Origin: DASZTV01 sp035548125
GTDB lineage: Bacteria; Actinomycetota; Actinomycetes; JAFAQI01
Assembly: GCA_035548125.1 (NCBI GenBank)
Contig: DASZTV010000083.1
Location: 1 to 28,030, forward strand
Direction: 5' to 3'
Length of the DNA stretch: 28,030 bases
Shown: in pieces, positions 8,059-14,249 of the stretch
Layout of the letters: each line of letters starts with the position of its first letter
Position numbering within the stretch: position 1 is the stretch's first letter
Program-made: the position numbers and the translations under genes
The notes under the pieces: generated by a model
What the model was told of the DNA's origin: nothing
The model's input: only the letters and a program-made list of their open reading frames with translations
Database searches by the model: none

Positions 8059-8994
8059 GACCTCGGGGTGTTCGCGGAAATACGCGATCGTCTTCTTCAG
8101 ACCCTCGAACAGACCGACCTTCGGCTCCCAGCCGAGCTCCTCACGGGCGAGGGTGATGTCCGGCTGGCGGATCGTCGGGTCGTCCTCGGGTCGCGGAATG
8201 AACGTGATCTCACTCTCCGACTCGCACAGCGCCTTGATGGCTTCGGCGAGCTCCAGCATCGACACCTCGTGCGGGTTGCCGATGTTCATCGGTCCCGGAT
8301 GGCCGGAACGAAGAAGGCGGATCACCCCTTCGACGAGATCGTCGACGTACTGGATCGACCTGGTCTGACTGCCGTCGCCGGCCACCGTGACCGGCTCGCC
8401 GCGCAGAGACTGCCGGATGAAGTTGGGGATCGCACGACCATCGTTGGGTCGCATCCGCGTTCCATGACAATTGAAAATCCTCACGATTGCGGTGTCGACG
8501 CTGTGGTGTCGGCGATACGCCATCGTCAGGGCCTCGGCGAAACGCTTCGCTTCGTCGTAGACCCCACGTGGGCCGACCGGGTTGACGTGCCCCCAGTAGC
8601 TCTCCGGCTGCGGATGCACCTTCGGATCACCGTAGGTCTCTGAGGTGGAAGCGAGCAGATAGCGGGCCCGCTTCTCCTTCGCGAGGCCGAGGGTGTGCAG
8701 CGTCCCGAGCGAGCCGACCTTCATGGTCTCGATCGGCAGCTGTAGGTAGTCGATGGGGGACGCGGGTGAGGCGAAGTGCAAGACGAAGTCGACCGGACCC
8801 GGGACGTGGATGTACTCCGTGACGTCGACCTTGATGAACTGGAACCCGTCTCGCCCGATCAGGTGCTCGATGTTGGCCGGCGTACCGGTCAGGAAGTTGT
8901 CGAGACAGAGGACCTCTTCACCGTCGTCGAGCAGCCGCTCGCACAGGTGGGAGCCGAGGAAGCCGGCGCCTCCGGTGACTACTGCGCGACCCAT
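8047..8994 (-). CDS. UDP-glucuronate decarboxylase-like NAD-dependent epimerase/dehydratase
   Basis: 315 residues of the extended SDR fold. GRAVVTGGAGFLGSHL carries the NAD-binding GxxGxxG (residues 8-14). ASPASPIDYL, STSETYGDP and the catalytic YDEAKRFAEAL (YxxxK) are the pattern of UDP-xylose synthase enzymes, which convert UDP-glucuronate to UDP-xylose. VRIFNCHGTRMRPNDGR and QTRSIQYVDDLVEG fit the same family. A start 14 codons upstream (TTG at 9036) is less likely; the ATG at 8994 has GAGG 9 nt upstream and gives the usual amino end. It may feed sugar nucleotides to envelope glycosyltransferases, but no transferase is adjacent. A related epimerase cannot be excluded. Confidence 0.88.
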   Translation of the reverse strand: MGRAVVTGGAGFLGSHLCERLLDDGEEVLCLDNFLTGTPANIEHLIGRDGFQFIKVDVTEYIHVPGPVDFVLHFASPASPIDYLQLPIETMKVGSLGTLHTLGLAKEKRARYLLASTSETYGDPKVHPQPESYWGHVNPVGPRGVYDEAKRFAEALTMAYRRHHSVDTAIVRIFNCHGTRMRPNDGRAIPNFIRQSLRGEPVTVAGDGSQTRSIQYVDDLVEGVIRLLRSGHPGPMNIGNPHEVSMLELAEAIKALCESESEITFIPRPEDDPTIRQPDITLAREELGWEPKVGLFEGLKKTIAYFREHPEVLGT

Positions 8995-9046
8995 ACCGTG
9001 GTGCCTCGGCTGTTCTCCATGGGGTACTTGAGACAATCGACACTAC

Positions 9047-9119
9047 GGGGTCGTAGCCCAACGGCAGAGGCACGTGCCTTAGGAGCACGCCAGTGCGGGT
9101 TCAAATCCCGCCGACCCCA
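9047..9119 (+). tRNA. Class I-shaped tRNA with UAG anticodon (nominal Leu)
   Basis: A clean 73-nt cloverleaf including the discriminator A. The acceptor stem GGGGTCG/CGACCCC is perfect, with T9054 at position 8. The D arm has a 3-bp GCC/GGC stem and a GG in the loop. The anticodon stem CGTGC/GCACG is perfect, with loop CTTAGGA that places T-A-G at 9080-9082. The variable loop is only 5 nt (9090-9094), and the T arm is GCGGG-TTCAAAT-CCCGC. CCA is not encoded. UAG pairs with leucine CUA/CUN codons and G37 is typical of such tRNAs, yet bacterial tRNA-Leu normally has a long variable arm, so the amino acid identity is uncertain. See findings. Confidence 0.9.
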
Positions 9120-9120
9120 C

Positions 9121-9600
9121 TCACTCCGCCGCGCAGGCGCCGGCGCCCACCTCGGCGGCGGCTGCCTCGACTTGCTTGGCCAGGTCCGGTTCGGTCGCGA
9201 GGTCGTCCAGCCCGGTGCGGTCCCCGGCGTCCACCTTGTGGCGGATCGCCTTGATGAGCGCGGCTTCTTGCTTCTTGAGCCTGATGAAGGACTTCCAGTC
9301 CGCCTCGATGTCATCGGCGGGCTTGAGCGCGGCGAGCGCGTTCGACGCGCTGGTCACGATCGGTTCGATCCGGTCGAAGAACGTCGCCGCCGCGGTGACG
9401 TTGGTCGCGAGATCGCTCGGCGGGGTGATCGCGCCGGTGCGCGTCGCTTCCGTGGTGCAGATGATGTCGGCCTTGGCGCCGAGCGCCTGCCGGGACAGGC
9501 CCGAGCTTCCACCGCACGCAGCGATGCCGGCAGCGAGCGCGGCAACCGTCGCCAGCCGGCCCGCCGTACGCCCTGCCGCCCGGCTACTCCGCGCAGCTAT
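9121..9600 (-). CDS. Lipoprotein paralog without a standard start codon
   Basis: The open frame encodes a lipoprotein closely similar to the next gene upstream. A basic stretch (RSSRAAGRTAGR) leads into LATVAALAAGIAACGGSSG with a lipobox ending at Cys. About 120 residues then align along their whole length with the paralog, including PSDL/PSDI, the ADW-FI-L-KQEA-LI core, TGLDDL/SGLDDL, and cysteines in DIIC and near the end. No ATG, GTG or TTG exists in frame before the lipobox: the only in-frame options are ATA at 9600 and CTG at 9555, while the first GTG (9357) would delete the signal and a third of the domain. It may use a rare start, be a pseudogene, or contain a sequence error. I give the ATA-based span because its length (159 residues) best matches the paralog (164). 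Confidence 0.6.
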   Translation of the reverse strand: MAARSSRAAGRTAGRLATVAALAAGIAACGGSSGLSRQALGAKADIICTTEATRTGAITPPSDLATNVTAAATFFDRIEPIVTSASNALAALKPADDIEADWKSFIRLKKQEAALIKAIRHKVDAGDRTGLDDLATEPDLAKQVEAAAAEVGAGACAAE

Positions 9601-10078
9601 CTGCGCCCACCTTCGTCGCGGCGGTGTCGACCTGCCGGGCGAGCGGGGCGGAGTTCCTGAGGTCGTCCAGCCCCGACGGGTCCTTGGCGTCCGCCTTCGT
9701 GCGGATCCGGTGGATCAGGTCGGCCTCCTGCTTGCGCAGCCCGATGAAGGCGTTCCAGTCGGCGGCGACCGAATCGTCGGGCGTGAGCGCCTCGAGCTTG
9801 TTCGTCGCGCTACCGATGATCGGGTCGATCTTGTCGAAGTACGCCGCCGCCTGGTCGGCGTCGTTGATGTCGCTCGGTGTGGGCACGGCCGAACCGGTTT
9901 GTGCCTCTGCCACGCAGATGGCGTTCGCCGCAGCGACGAGATCCGCCTTGTCGAGAGCGCGCCCGGCACCGGCTGCTCCGCTGCCGCCACTGCTGCTCCC
10001 GCCGCATGCGGCCGTGAGAGCGACGAGCGCGAGGAAGGTGAGGCCGGCCGATACGCGTCCCGATCCCGTCCCGATCAC
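9584..10078 (-). CDS. Small secreted lipoprotein of unknown function
   Basis: 164 residues. The signal peptide is MIGTGSGRVSAGLTFLALVA followed by LTAACGGSSSGG, a good lipobox with the lipidated Cys at about residue 25. A Gly/Ser linker leads to a mostly helical domain of about 120 residues with a conserved cysteine pair (ANAICVAE and the C-terminal DSCAE) that may form a disulfide. No named family is recognised. The GTG start has TACTGT 6 nt upstream, a leaderless promoter layout. Its tail overlaps the 5' end of a tandem paralog, which points to a local gene duplication. Its role at the membrane surface is unknown. Confidence 0.82.
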   Translation of the reverse strand: MIGTGSGRVSAGLTFLALVALTAACGGSSSGGSGAAGAGRALDKADLVAAANAICVAEAQTGSAVPTPSDINDADQAAAYFDKIDPIIGSATNKLEALTPDDSVAADWNAFIGLRKQEADLIHRIRTKADAKDPSGLDDLRNSAPLARQVDTAATKVGADSCAE

Positions 10079-10084
10079 CCGTGC

Positions 10085-10090
10085 ACAGTA
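10085..10090 (-). promoter_or_regulatory. Putative -10 element of the lipoprotein pair (leaderless layout)
   Basis: On the reverse strand TACTGT, 6 nt (gcacgg), then the GTG of the lipoprotein at 10078. No Shine-Dalgarno is visible. Confidence 0.5.
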
Positions 10091-10164
10091 CTGAGGCGCA
10101 CCGTCCCACCGGTTGCGGGGCCTCGCCGGAGCGTTCGCAGCAACCAGCGTGACATCGTGGAGGG

Positions 10165-11388
10165 GTGAGCGCGTTGGCCGTGCCTGACGTCGACGTCGTC
10201 GTCGTCGGCGGGGGACCGGCGGGACTCGCAGCGGCCGCCGAGGCGGCTCGCGGCGGGCTCGCCACGGTCGTGCTGGAACGAGCGCACGCGATCGGGGAGC
10301 CGGTGCGGACCAGCGGCGGCAGCTTCGTCAAACCCCTCAAGGCGTTAGGTGTCCCGAGCCGCTGCTACCACCCGATCCACCGGATCAAGGTCGTCGGGCC
10401 GACGACGACCGCGACCAAGACCTACCGTCGTGCGGTCGGCTGTGTGATCGACGTGCGCGGCACCTACCAGTGGCTCGCCCAGCAGGCGGTCGAGGCGGGC
10501 GCGGAGATCCGGCTGAAAGCGCACGTCGAGGGGTTGACAGCGGACCGCCGGGTGACGGTCCGCGATCCGTTCCGCGGCCGGTACGAGCTGTCGTCGCGAG
10601 TGGTCGTCGACGCCAGCGGCCACACCGGCTTCCTAGCTCGCGAGGCCGGGCTGCGGCCGGCCAACGAGCGCAGCGCGGTGGGTATGGAGCTGGAGCTGCA
10701 CGCCCCCGGCTACGACCAGGACGAGGTCATCTTCTGGCTCGGCGACGACGTCGCCCCGGGCGGATACGGCTGGGCGTTTCCCTGCGGCGACGGCCGGGTC
10801 CGCCTCGGCGTGGGCGTCGTACGGCCGGAGAGCGAGGCGGAGCCCCGCGCGCTGCTCGACGGCCTGCGTGCGGAGTTCGCCCGGCTCGCGGGCGCGGCGG
10901 AAGGCCTGCACTCGAGCCCGCTGGAGATGCACAGCGGGCTGATGCCGGTGCTTCCGCCGGACGCCGCGACCCTCGTCGGCGAAGGTCTCGTGGTGACCGG
11001 GGACGCTGCCGGGCAAGGATCGACCTTGCTCGGTGAGGGGATCCGGTACGCGATCATCGCCGGGCGCACCGCGGGGAAGGCGATCGTCGGCGCCGGCGGG
11101 GACTACACGCCCAGGGGCATGGCGGCGTACCCGAAGCAGTGGCGCAAGCAGATGGGACGCAACCTCAAGGTCTCCTACGCGATCAACGAGCGGATCTGCC
11201 GCTTCACCGATGCTGACTGGGATCGCGTGATCCGCCGCATGGACGCGCTGACGCCGGGACAGGCCGCGGCGGTGTTCGCCAGCGAGTTCAGCGCCAGGTG
11301 GGCGGCGTCGGTGCTCTGGACCGACCCCTCCCTCGTCCGCTCGGTCGCGCGGAACCTCCGGCGGAGGGGTGCTGCGGCTAGAGGCTGA
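10165..11388 (+). CDS. FAD-dependent oxidoreductase, geranylgeranyl reductase family
   Basis: 407 residues. DVDVVVVGGGPAGLAAAAEAARGG at the start (described here from about residue 8) is the FAD-binding Rossmann motif. VVVDASGHTGFLAREAG and GLVVTGDAAGQGSTLLGEGIRYAIIAGRTAGKA supply the DG and GD flavin motifs in the order seen in geranylgeranyl reductase and related group A flavoproteins. Such enzymes saturate isoprenoid chains of quinones, chlorophyll or lipids; the substrate here is unknown. The C-terminal part is basic and could touch the membrane. GTG start at 10165 has GGAGG almost touching it, so a start a few codons later (GTG at 10180) is possible. It converges with the peroxiredoxin gene, overlapping it by 11 nt. 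Confidence 0.85.
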   Translation: MSALAVPDVDVVVVGGGPAGLAAAAEAARGGLATVVLERAHAIGEPVRTSGGSFVKPLKALGVPSRCYHPIHRIKVVGPTTTATKTYRRAVGCVIDVRGTYQWLAQQAVEAGAEIRLKAHVEGLTADRRVTVRDPFRGRYELSSRVVVDASGHTGFLAREAGLRPANERSAVGMELELHAPGYDQDEVIFWLGDDVAPGGYGWAFPCGDGRVRLGVGVVRPESEAEPRALLDGLRAEFARLAGAAEGLHSSPLEMHSGLMPVLPPDAATLVGEGLVVTGDAAGQGSTLLGEGIRYAIIAGRTAGKAIVGAGGDYTPRGMAAYPKQWRKQMGRNLKVSYAINERICRFTDADWDRVIRRMDALTPGQAAAVFASEFSARWAASVLWTDPSLVRSVARNLRRRGAAARG

Positions 11389-11839
11389 GGTCGCGCAGCA
11401 GCTTGGCGACGTGGCCGGTGGCCTTCACGTTGTAGAACGCGTGCGCGATCTTGCCTTTGGGGTCGACGACAAAGGTGGAGCGGATCACTCCGGTGACCTT
11501 CTTGCCGTACATCGTCTTTTCGCCCCATGCGCCGTACGCCTCGAGCACCTGCTTGTCGGGATCCGACAGCAGCGGGAACGTCAGGTCGTGCGTCTCGCGG
11601 AACTTCGCGAGCTTCGCCGGCTTGTCCGGTGAGATTCCCACGACCGCATAGTCCGCGTCGTCGAGCAGGGCGAGGTTGTCGCGGAAGTCACACGCCTGCT
11701 TCGTGCAGCCCGGCGTGAGAGCGGCGGGGTAGAAGTAGATGACGAGGTTGCGGCCCTTGAAATCCTTGAGGCTGTGCTTGCTCTCGGTGTCGTCGAGCAG
11801 GGTGAAGGCAGGGGCGGTGTCTCCGGCGGCAAGCGGCAT
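11378..11839 (-). CDS. bcp: Thiol peroxidase, Bcp/PrxQ-type peroxiredoxin
   Basis: 153 residues, normal for Bcp. It begins LAAGDTAPAFTLLDD, and the active-site segment ALTPGCTKQACDF has the peroxidatic Cys45 and, five residues later, Cys50 as likely resolving cysteine (the PrxQ alpha2 arrangement). VVGISPDKPAKLAKF and RSTFVVDPKGKIAHAFYNVKATGH are typical of the family. It reduces hydroperoxides in the cytoplasm using thioredoxin-like donors. Longer upstream reading is antisense to DUF3618, so the ATG at 11839 is used; TACCGT lies 6 nt before it. Its 3' end overlaps that of the convergent flavoprotein gene. Confidence 0.95.
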   Translation of the reverse strand: MPLAAGDTAPAFTLLDDTESKHSLKDFKGRNLVIYFYPAALTPGCTKQACDFRDNLALLDDADYAVVGISPDKPAKLAKFRETHDLTFPLLSDPDKQVLEAYGAWGEKTMYGKKVTGVIRSTFVVDPKGKIAHAFYNVKATGHVAKLLRDLSL

Positions 11840-11845
11840 CCGCCG

Positions 11846-11851
11846 ACGGTA
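11846..11851 (-). promoter_or_regulatory. Putative -10 element of bcp (leaderless layout)
   Basis: On the reverse strand TACCGT, 6 nt (cggcgg), then the bcp ATG. Confidence 0.5.
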
Positions 11852-11920
11852 GCGCCGGTGGCGTAGATCGAGGGCGGCGGGGCAAGATTCCCTTGAGTCG
11901 CGCCCAGCCGTGGAGGTCAC

Positions 11921-12184
11921 GTGACAGCAACCCGCAAGCCCGAGGTCATCGTTCGCGAGATCGAGCAGACCCGCGCCGAGCTGGCCGAGACGATCGACGC
12001 GATCACCGACCGCCTCAATCCGCGTCGCGCCGCGACGAGGAGCGCACGCGCCGTGAAGGAGCAGGTCAGCTCCGCGTTGCCGGGCGAGGGCGGCACCGGT
12101 GAGGGGCCACGGCCCGCGGTGCTCGCCGCCGCCGGTGCGGCCGCAGTCGTGGCCGGCGTAGTGGTGGCCCGCAAGCGCCGTTAG
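11921..12184 (+). CDS. DUF3618 family protein
   Basis: 87 residues. The amino half EIEQTRAELAETIDAITDRLNPRR is the DUF3618 signature, an amphipathic helix followed by a basic turn. The carboxy end has one hydrophobic segment (AVLAAAGAAAVVAGVVVA) closed by RKRR, consistent with a single membrane anchor with the charged end in the cytoplasm. A GGAGG lies 4 nt before the GTG start. Family function is unknown; in actinobacteria these proteins often sit near phage-shock or phasin-like membrane proteins, none of which is seen here. It lies head to head with bcp and 49 nt before the Rrf2 regulator. Confidence 0.85.
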   Translation: MTATRKPEVIVREIEQTRAELAETIDAITDRLNPRRAATRSARAVKEQVSSALPGEGGTGEGPRPAVLAAAGAAAVVAGVVVARKRR

Positions 12185-12233
12185 CCGCATGCCGCGCCAC
12201 GCAAATCTGCAGTGGTGAGGGAGACTTAGTTGC

Positions 12234-12689
12234 GTGCGGATCTCTGCGAAGTCCGACTACGCCGTCCGCGCCATGGCGGAGCTGGCCGCCGGTGGCGAGC
12301 ACGGGGCAGTCAAGGCTGAGCAGATCGCGCTCGCGCAGGACATCCCGCTCAACTTCCTGCTCGGCATCCTCCGGGAGCTACGTAACGCGCATCTGGTGCG
12401 CAGCCAGCGAGGGCGAGAGGGCGGCTACGTGCTGTCGCGGTCGGCGGCGGAGATCACGCTGGCCGACGTGATCCGCGCGGTTGACGGTCCGTTGGCCAAC
12501 GTTCGCGACCTCAGCCTGACCGACCTGAGCTACCCGGGGGCGGCGGAGTCGCTGCGGGACGTCTGGATGGCGGTGCGCGGCAGCCTGCGCGAGGTGCTCG
12601 AGAACGTGACGGTCGCCGACCTGGCCAGCGGGCGGCTACCGCGCCAGGTCAAACAGCTCGCCGAACGACATCAGGCGGAGCGAATCTAA
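12234..12689 (+). CDS. Rrf2-family transcriptional regulator without cysteines
   Basis: 151 residues with the winged-helix layout of Rrf2. MRISAKSDYAVRAMAELAAG is the amino helix, the helix-turn-helix follows, and RSQRGREGGYVLSR is the wing with the conserved RG-GGY. ITLADVIRAVDGPL then leads to the dimerisation helix. Rrf2 proteins such as IscR, NsrR and RsrR bind Fe-S clusters through cysteines after the wing; this one has none anywhere, so it cannot use that cluster type by cysteine ligation. What it senses is unknown. GTG start with GAGGGAGA about 9 nt upstream. It converges with the ssgA-like gene. CymR-type cysteine metabolism regulators are also cluster-free Rrf2 proteins, but no link is shown here. 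Confidence 0.9.
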   Translation: MRISAKSDYAVRAMAELAAGGEHGAVKAEQIALAQDIPLNFLLGILRELRNAHLVRSQRGREGGYVLSRSAAEITLADVIRAVDGPLANVRDLSLTDLSYPGAAESLRDVWMAVRGSLREVLENVTVADLASGRLPRQVKQLAERHQAERI

Positions 12690-12715
12690 CCGCACCGGAT
12701 AGCCCGGACAGCCCA

Positions 12716-13117
12716 CTATCCGAGCAGCGCCGCGATCTCGGCGTCCATGTCGACCCCGGAGAACTCCGTGCCCGACGGGACCCGGGTGAAGGACTCGATC
12801 AGGAACTCTGCGACCCGTCCGCGCGGCGCGACCAGGGTGGCCAGGCAGTCGGTCGCGAGCGTGATGCGGATGTCGTTGCCTTCCGCGGGCTCGATCGTGA
12901 TGTCTCCCTCGCCTACCGGCGCCGACACCCCACTCGCGAGCAGGTCGCGCGCGAACACCCACACCACCGGCTGGTCACACTGCGTGCCGATCGCCAGCGA
13001 CACCGCCAGCGGGTCGTTCGCGTCGTAGCGAAGCTCGGCGTCGAGGCGCGCGTCTCCGGTGGCCGCGCTGACGGTGAGCGTCAGGCGGGTCGTGACGGTG
13101 CGCGAGGAGTCGAGCAT
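12716..13117 (-). CDS. SsgA-like protein (SALP), sporulation/cell-division family
   Basis: 133 residues of the SsgA/SsgB family. LDAELRYDANDPLAVSLAIG, PVVWVFARDLLASGVS and GEGDITIEP are the recognisable core strands, followed by a short acidic C-terminal helix. In Streptomyces SsgA and SsgB direct FtsZ placement and septation in sporulating hyphae; single SALPs occur in other actinomycetes with related roles. ACGGAGG lies 6 nt before the ATG, which fixes the start. Upstream is a 79-bp gap after the DUF3048 gene on the same strand. Which SALP subgroup it belongs to cannot be said from reading alone. Confidence 0.92.
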   Translation of the reverse strand: MLDSSRTVTTRLTLTVSAATGDARLDAELRYDANDPLAVSLAIGTQCDQPVVWVFARDLLASGVSAPVGEGDITIEPAEGNDIRITLATDCLATLVAPRGRVAEFLIESFTRVPSGTEFSGVDMDAEIAALLG

Positions 13118-13196
13118 TCGATGCCTCCGTAGGACCCGGACTTTTCCAGCGAGATTCCGTCACGGGTTCAACGACCGCGCTACGCGCCGGTAACGG

Positions 13197-14249
13197 TCAG
13201 TGCCGGGCCGGCTTGTGCCCCGCCGGGAGCAGCTCGATCCAGGTGCGACCGGGAGCCAGCGCGATCGGATGGTCCTGTTTGTCCGTGAGCGTGAACTCGT
13301 CGGCTCGCGTCTTGCGGGTCCAGGTGCCGCGGACCATCGTCCCGCCGCGGAGCACCCACGCCGGGTTGGAGCCGGTCGTGACGTCCAGCGGCGAGGCGTT
13401 GCCCAGAACGTCGTGCAGGCCGGTGCTCTGGATGTTCACGCTGAGGACCACCACGTTCGTCGCGTTGATCTGCTGGCCGTCGGTGAGCGTGTCGGAGGTC
13501 ATCGAGTAGGTGTGTTCGCCCTGCGACCGCAGCCAGGCGCCGCTCGACCAAACCCAGCGGGCCGCCGAGTCGGGCCACTGCAGCGTGATGTGTGCCACCG
13601 GCTTGGCGAGAGGGTCGATCGGGCCGTAGCTGAACAGCGCCGGCGGCGCCTGGAGGTTCGGCTTCTGCTGTCGCCCTGCCTTCAGCAGGATCGAGGTCGA
13701 CGAGAAGACGTTGTGCGGCGCCGGCCGTGACCCGTCGAGATGGAAGTTGGAGGGATCGTTGTCGTACGACACCAGCGCGGCGCCGCTGTGGGCGCGGATC
13801 GGAGGCATGTCCTTCGGGTTCGCCCCGGAGTACCCGAGCACGCTGCCGTGCAGCAGCGCCAGCAGGTCGGCGTCGGAGATCCGGGCCGAACGGATCGGGC
13901 CGACGAGCGACGCGCGCTGACACTGGAAGATCGCCATCAGCCGGGTCAGGCCGCCCTCGACGAGCTCCTCGACGACGACGTCCGCGTTGTTGATGCCCGC
14001 CTGCGGGCGCGCGGGCCCGATGTTGTCGATCTTGACGGCGAGTGCCGCCCGCTTCGCCTGCTCACCCTGGCCTTCCGGAAGGCCGGTCAGCGGGCAGGTC
14101 GGAGGCGCCGGAGACGCCGTCGACACCGGACCGCCTCCGGCGGAGGGGCTCGAGCCCGAGGTCGAGCACGCGGTCAGCACCAGGGCGCCTGCAACCAGAG
14201 CGGCCGCCGCCGCGACGTGCCGGCGGTGGTGAGTGCGAACTAGCTGCAT
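13197..14249 (-). CDS. DUF3048 domain lipoprotein (YerB-like)
   Basis: 350 residues. A basic start (MQLVRTHHRRHVAAAA) is followed by LVAGALVLTACSTSGSS, a lipobox with Cys at about residue 28, and a Ser/Pro/Gly linker. The body carries the DUF3048 pattern: LAVKIDNIGPARPQAGINNA, VVEELVEGGLTRLMAIF, GPIRSARISDADLL, HSGAA, and a second domain with WVLRGGTMVRGTW and ALAPGRTWIELLP. YerB-type proteins are envelope-anchored with unknown biochemical role. The frame is open far upstream, but that is a shadow of the LCP gene; the ATG at 14249 gives a proper signal peptide and overlaps the LCP stop by 10 nt, so the two form an operon. Confidence 0.9.
   Translation of the reverse strand: MQLVRTHHRRHVAAAAALVAGALVLTACSTSGSSPSAGGGPVSTASPAPPTCPLTGLPEGQGEQAKRAALAVKIDNIGPARPQAGINNADVVVEELVEGGLTRLMAIFQCQRASLVGPIRSARISDADLLALLHGSVLGYSGANPKDMPPIRAHSGAALVSYDNDPSNFHLDGSRPAPHNVFSSTSILLKAGRQQKPNLQAPPALFSYGPIDPLAKPVAHITLQWPDSAARWVWSSGAWLRSQGEHTYSMTSDTLTDGQQINATNVVVLSVNIQSTGLHDVLGNASPLDVTTGSNPAWVLRGGTMVRGTWTRKTRADEFTLTDKQDHPIALAPGRTWIELLPAGHKPARH

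Noticed and set aside
9047..9119. tRNA as an integration site for a mobile element
   Set aside because: No integrase, no repeat of the tRNA 3' end and no phage or plasmid genes are visible next to it.
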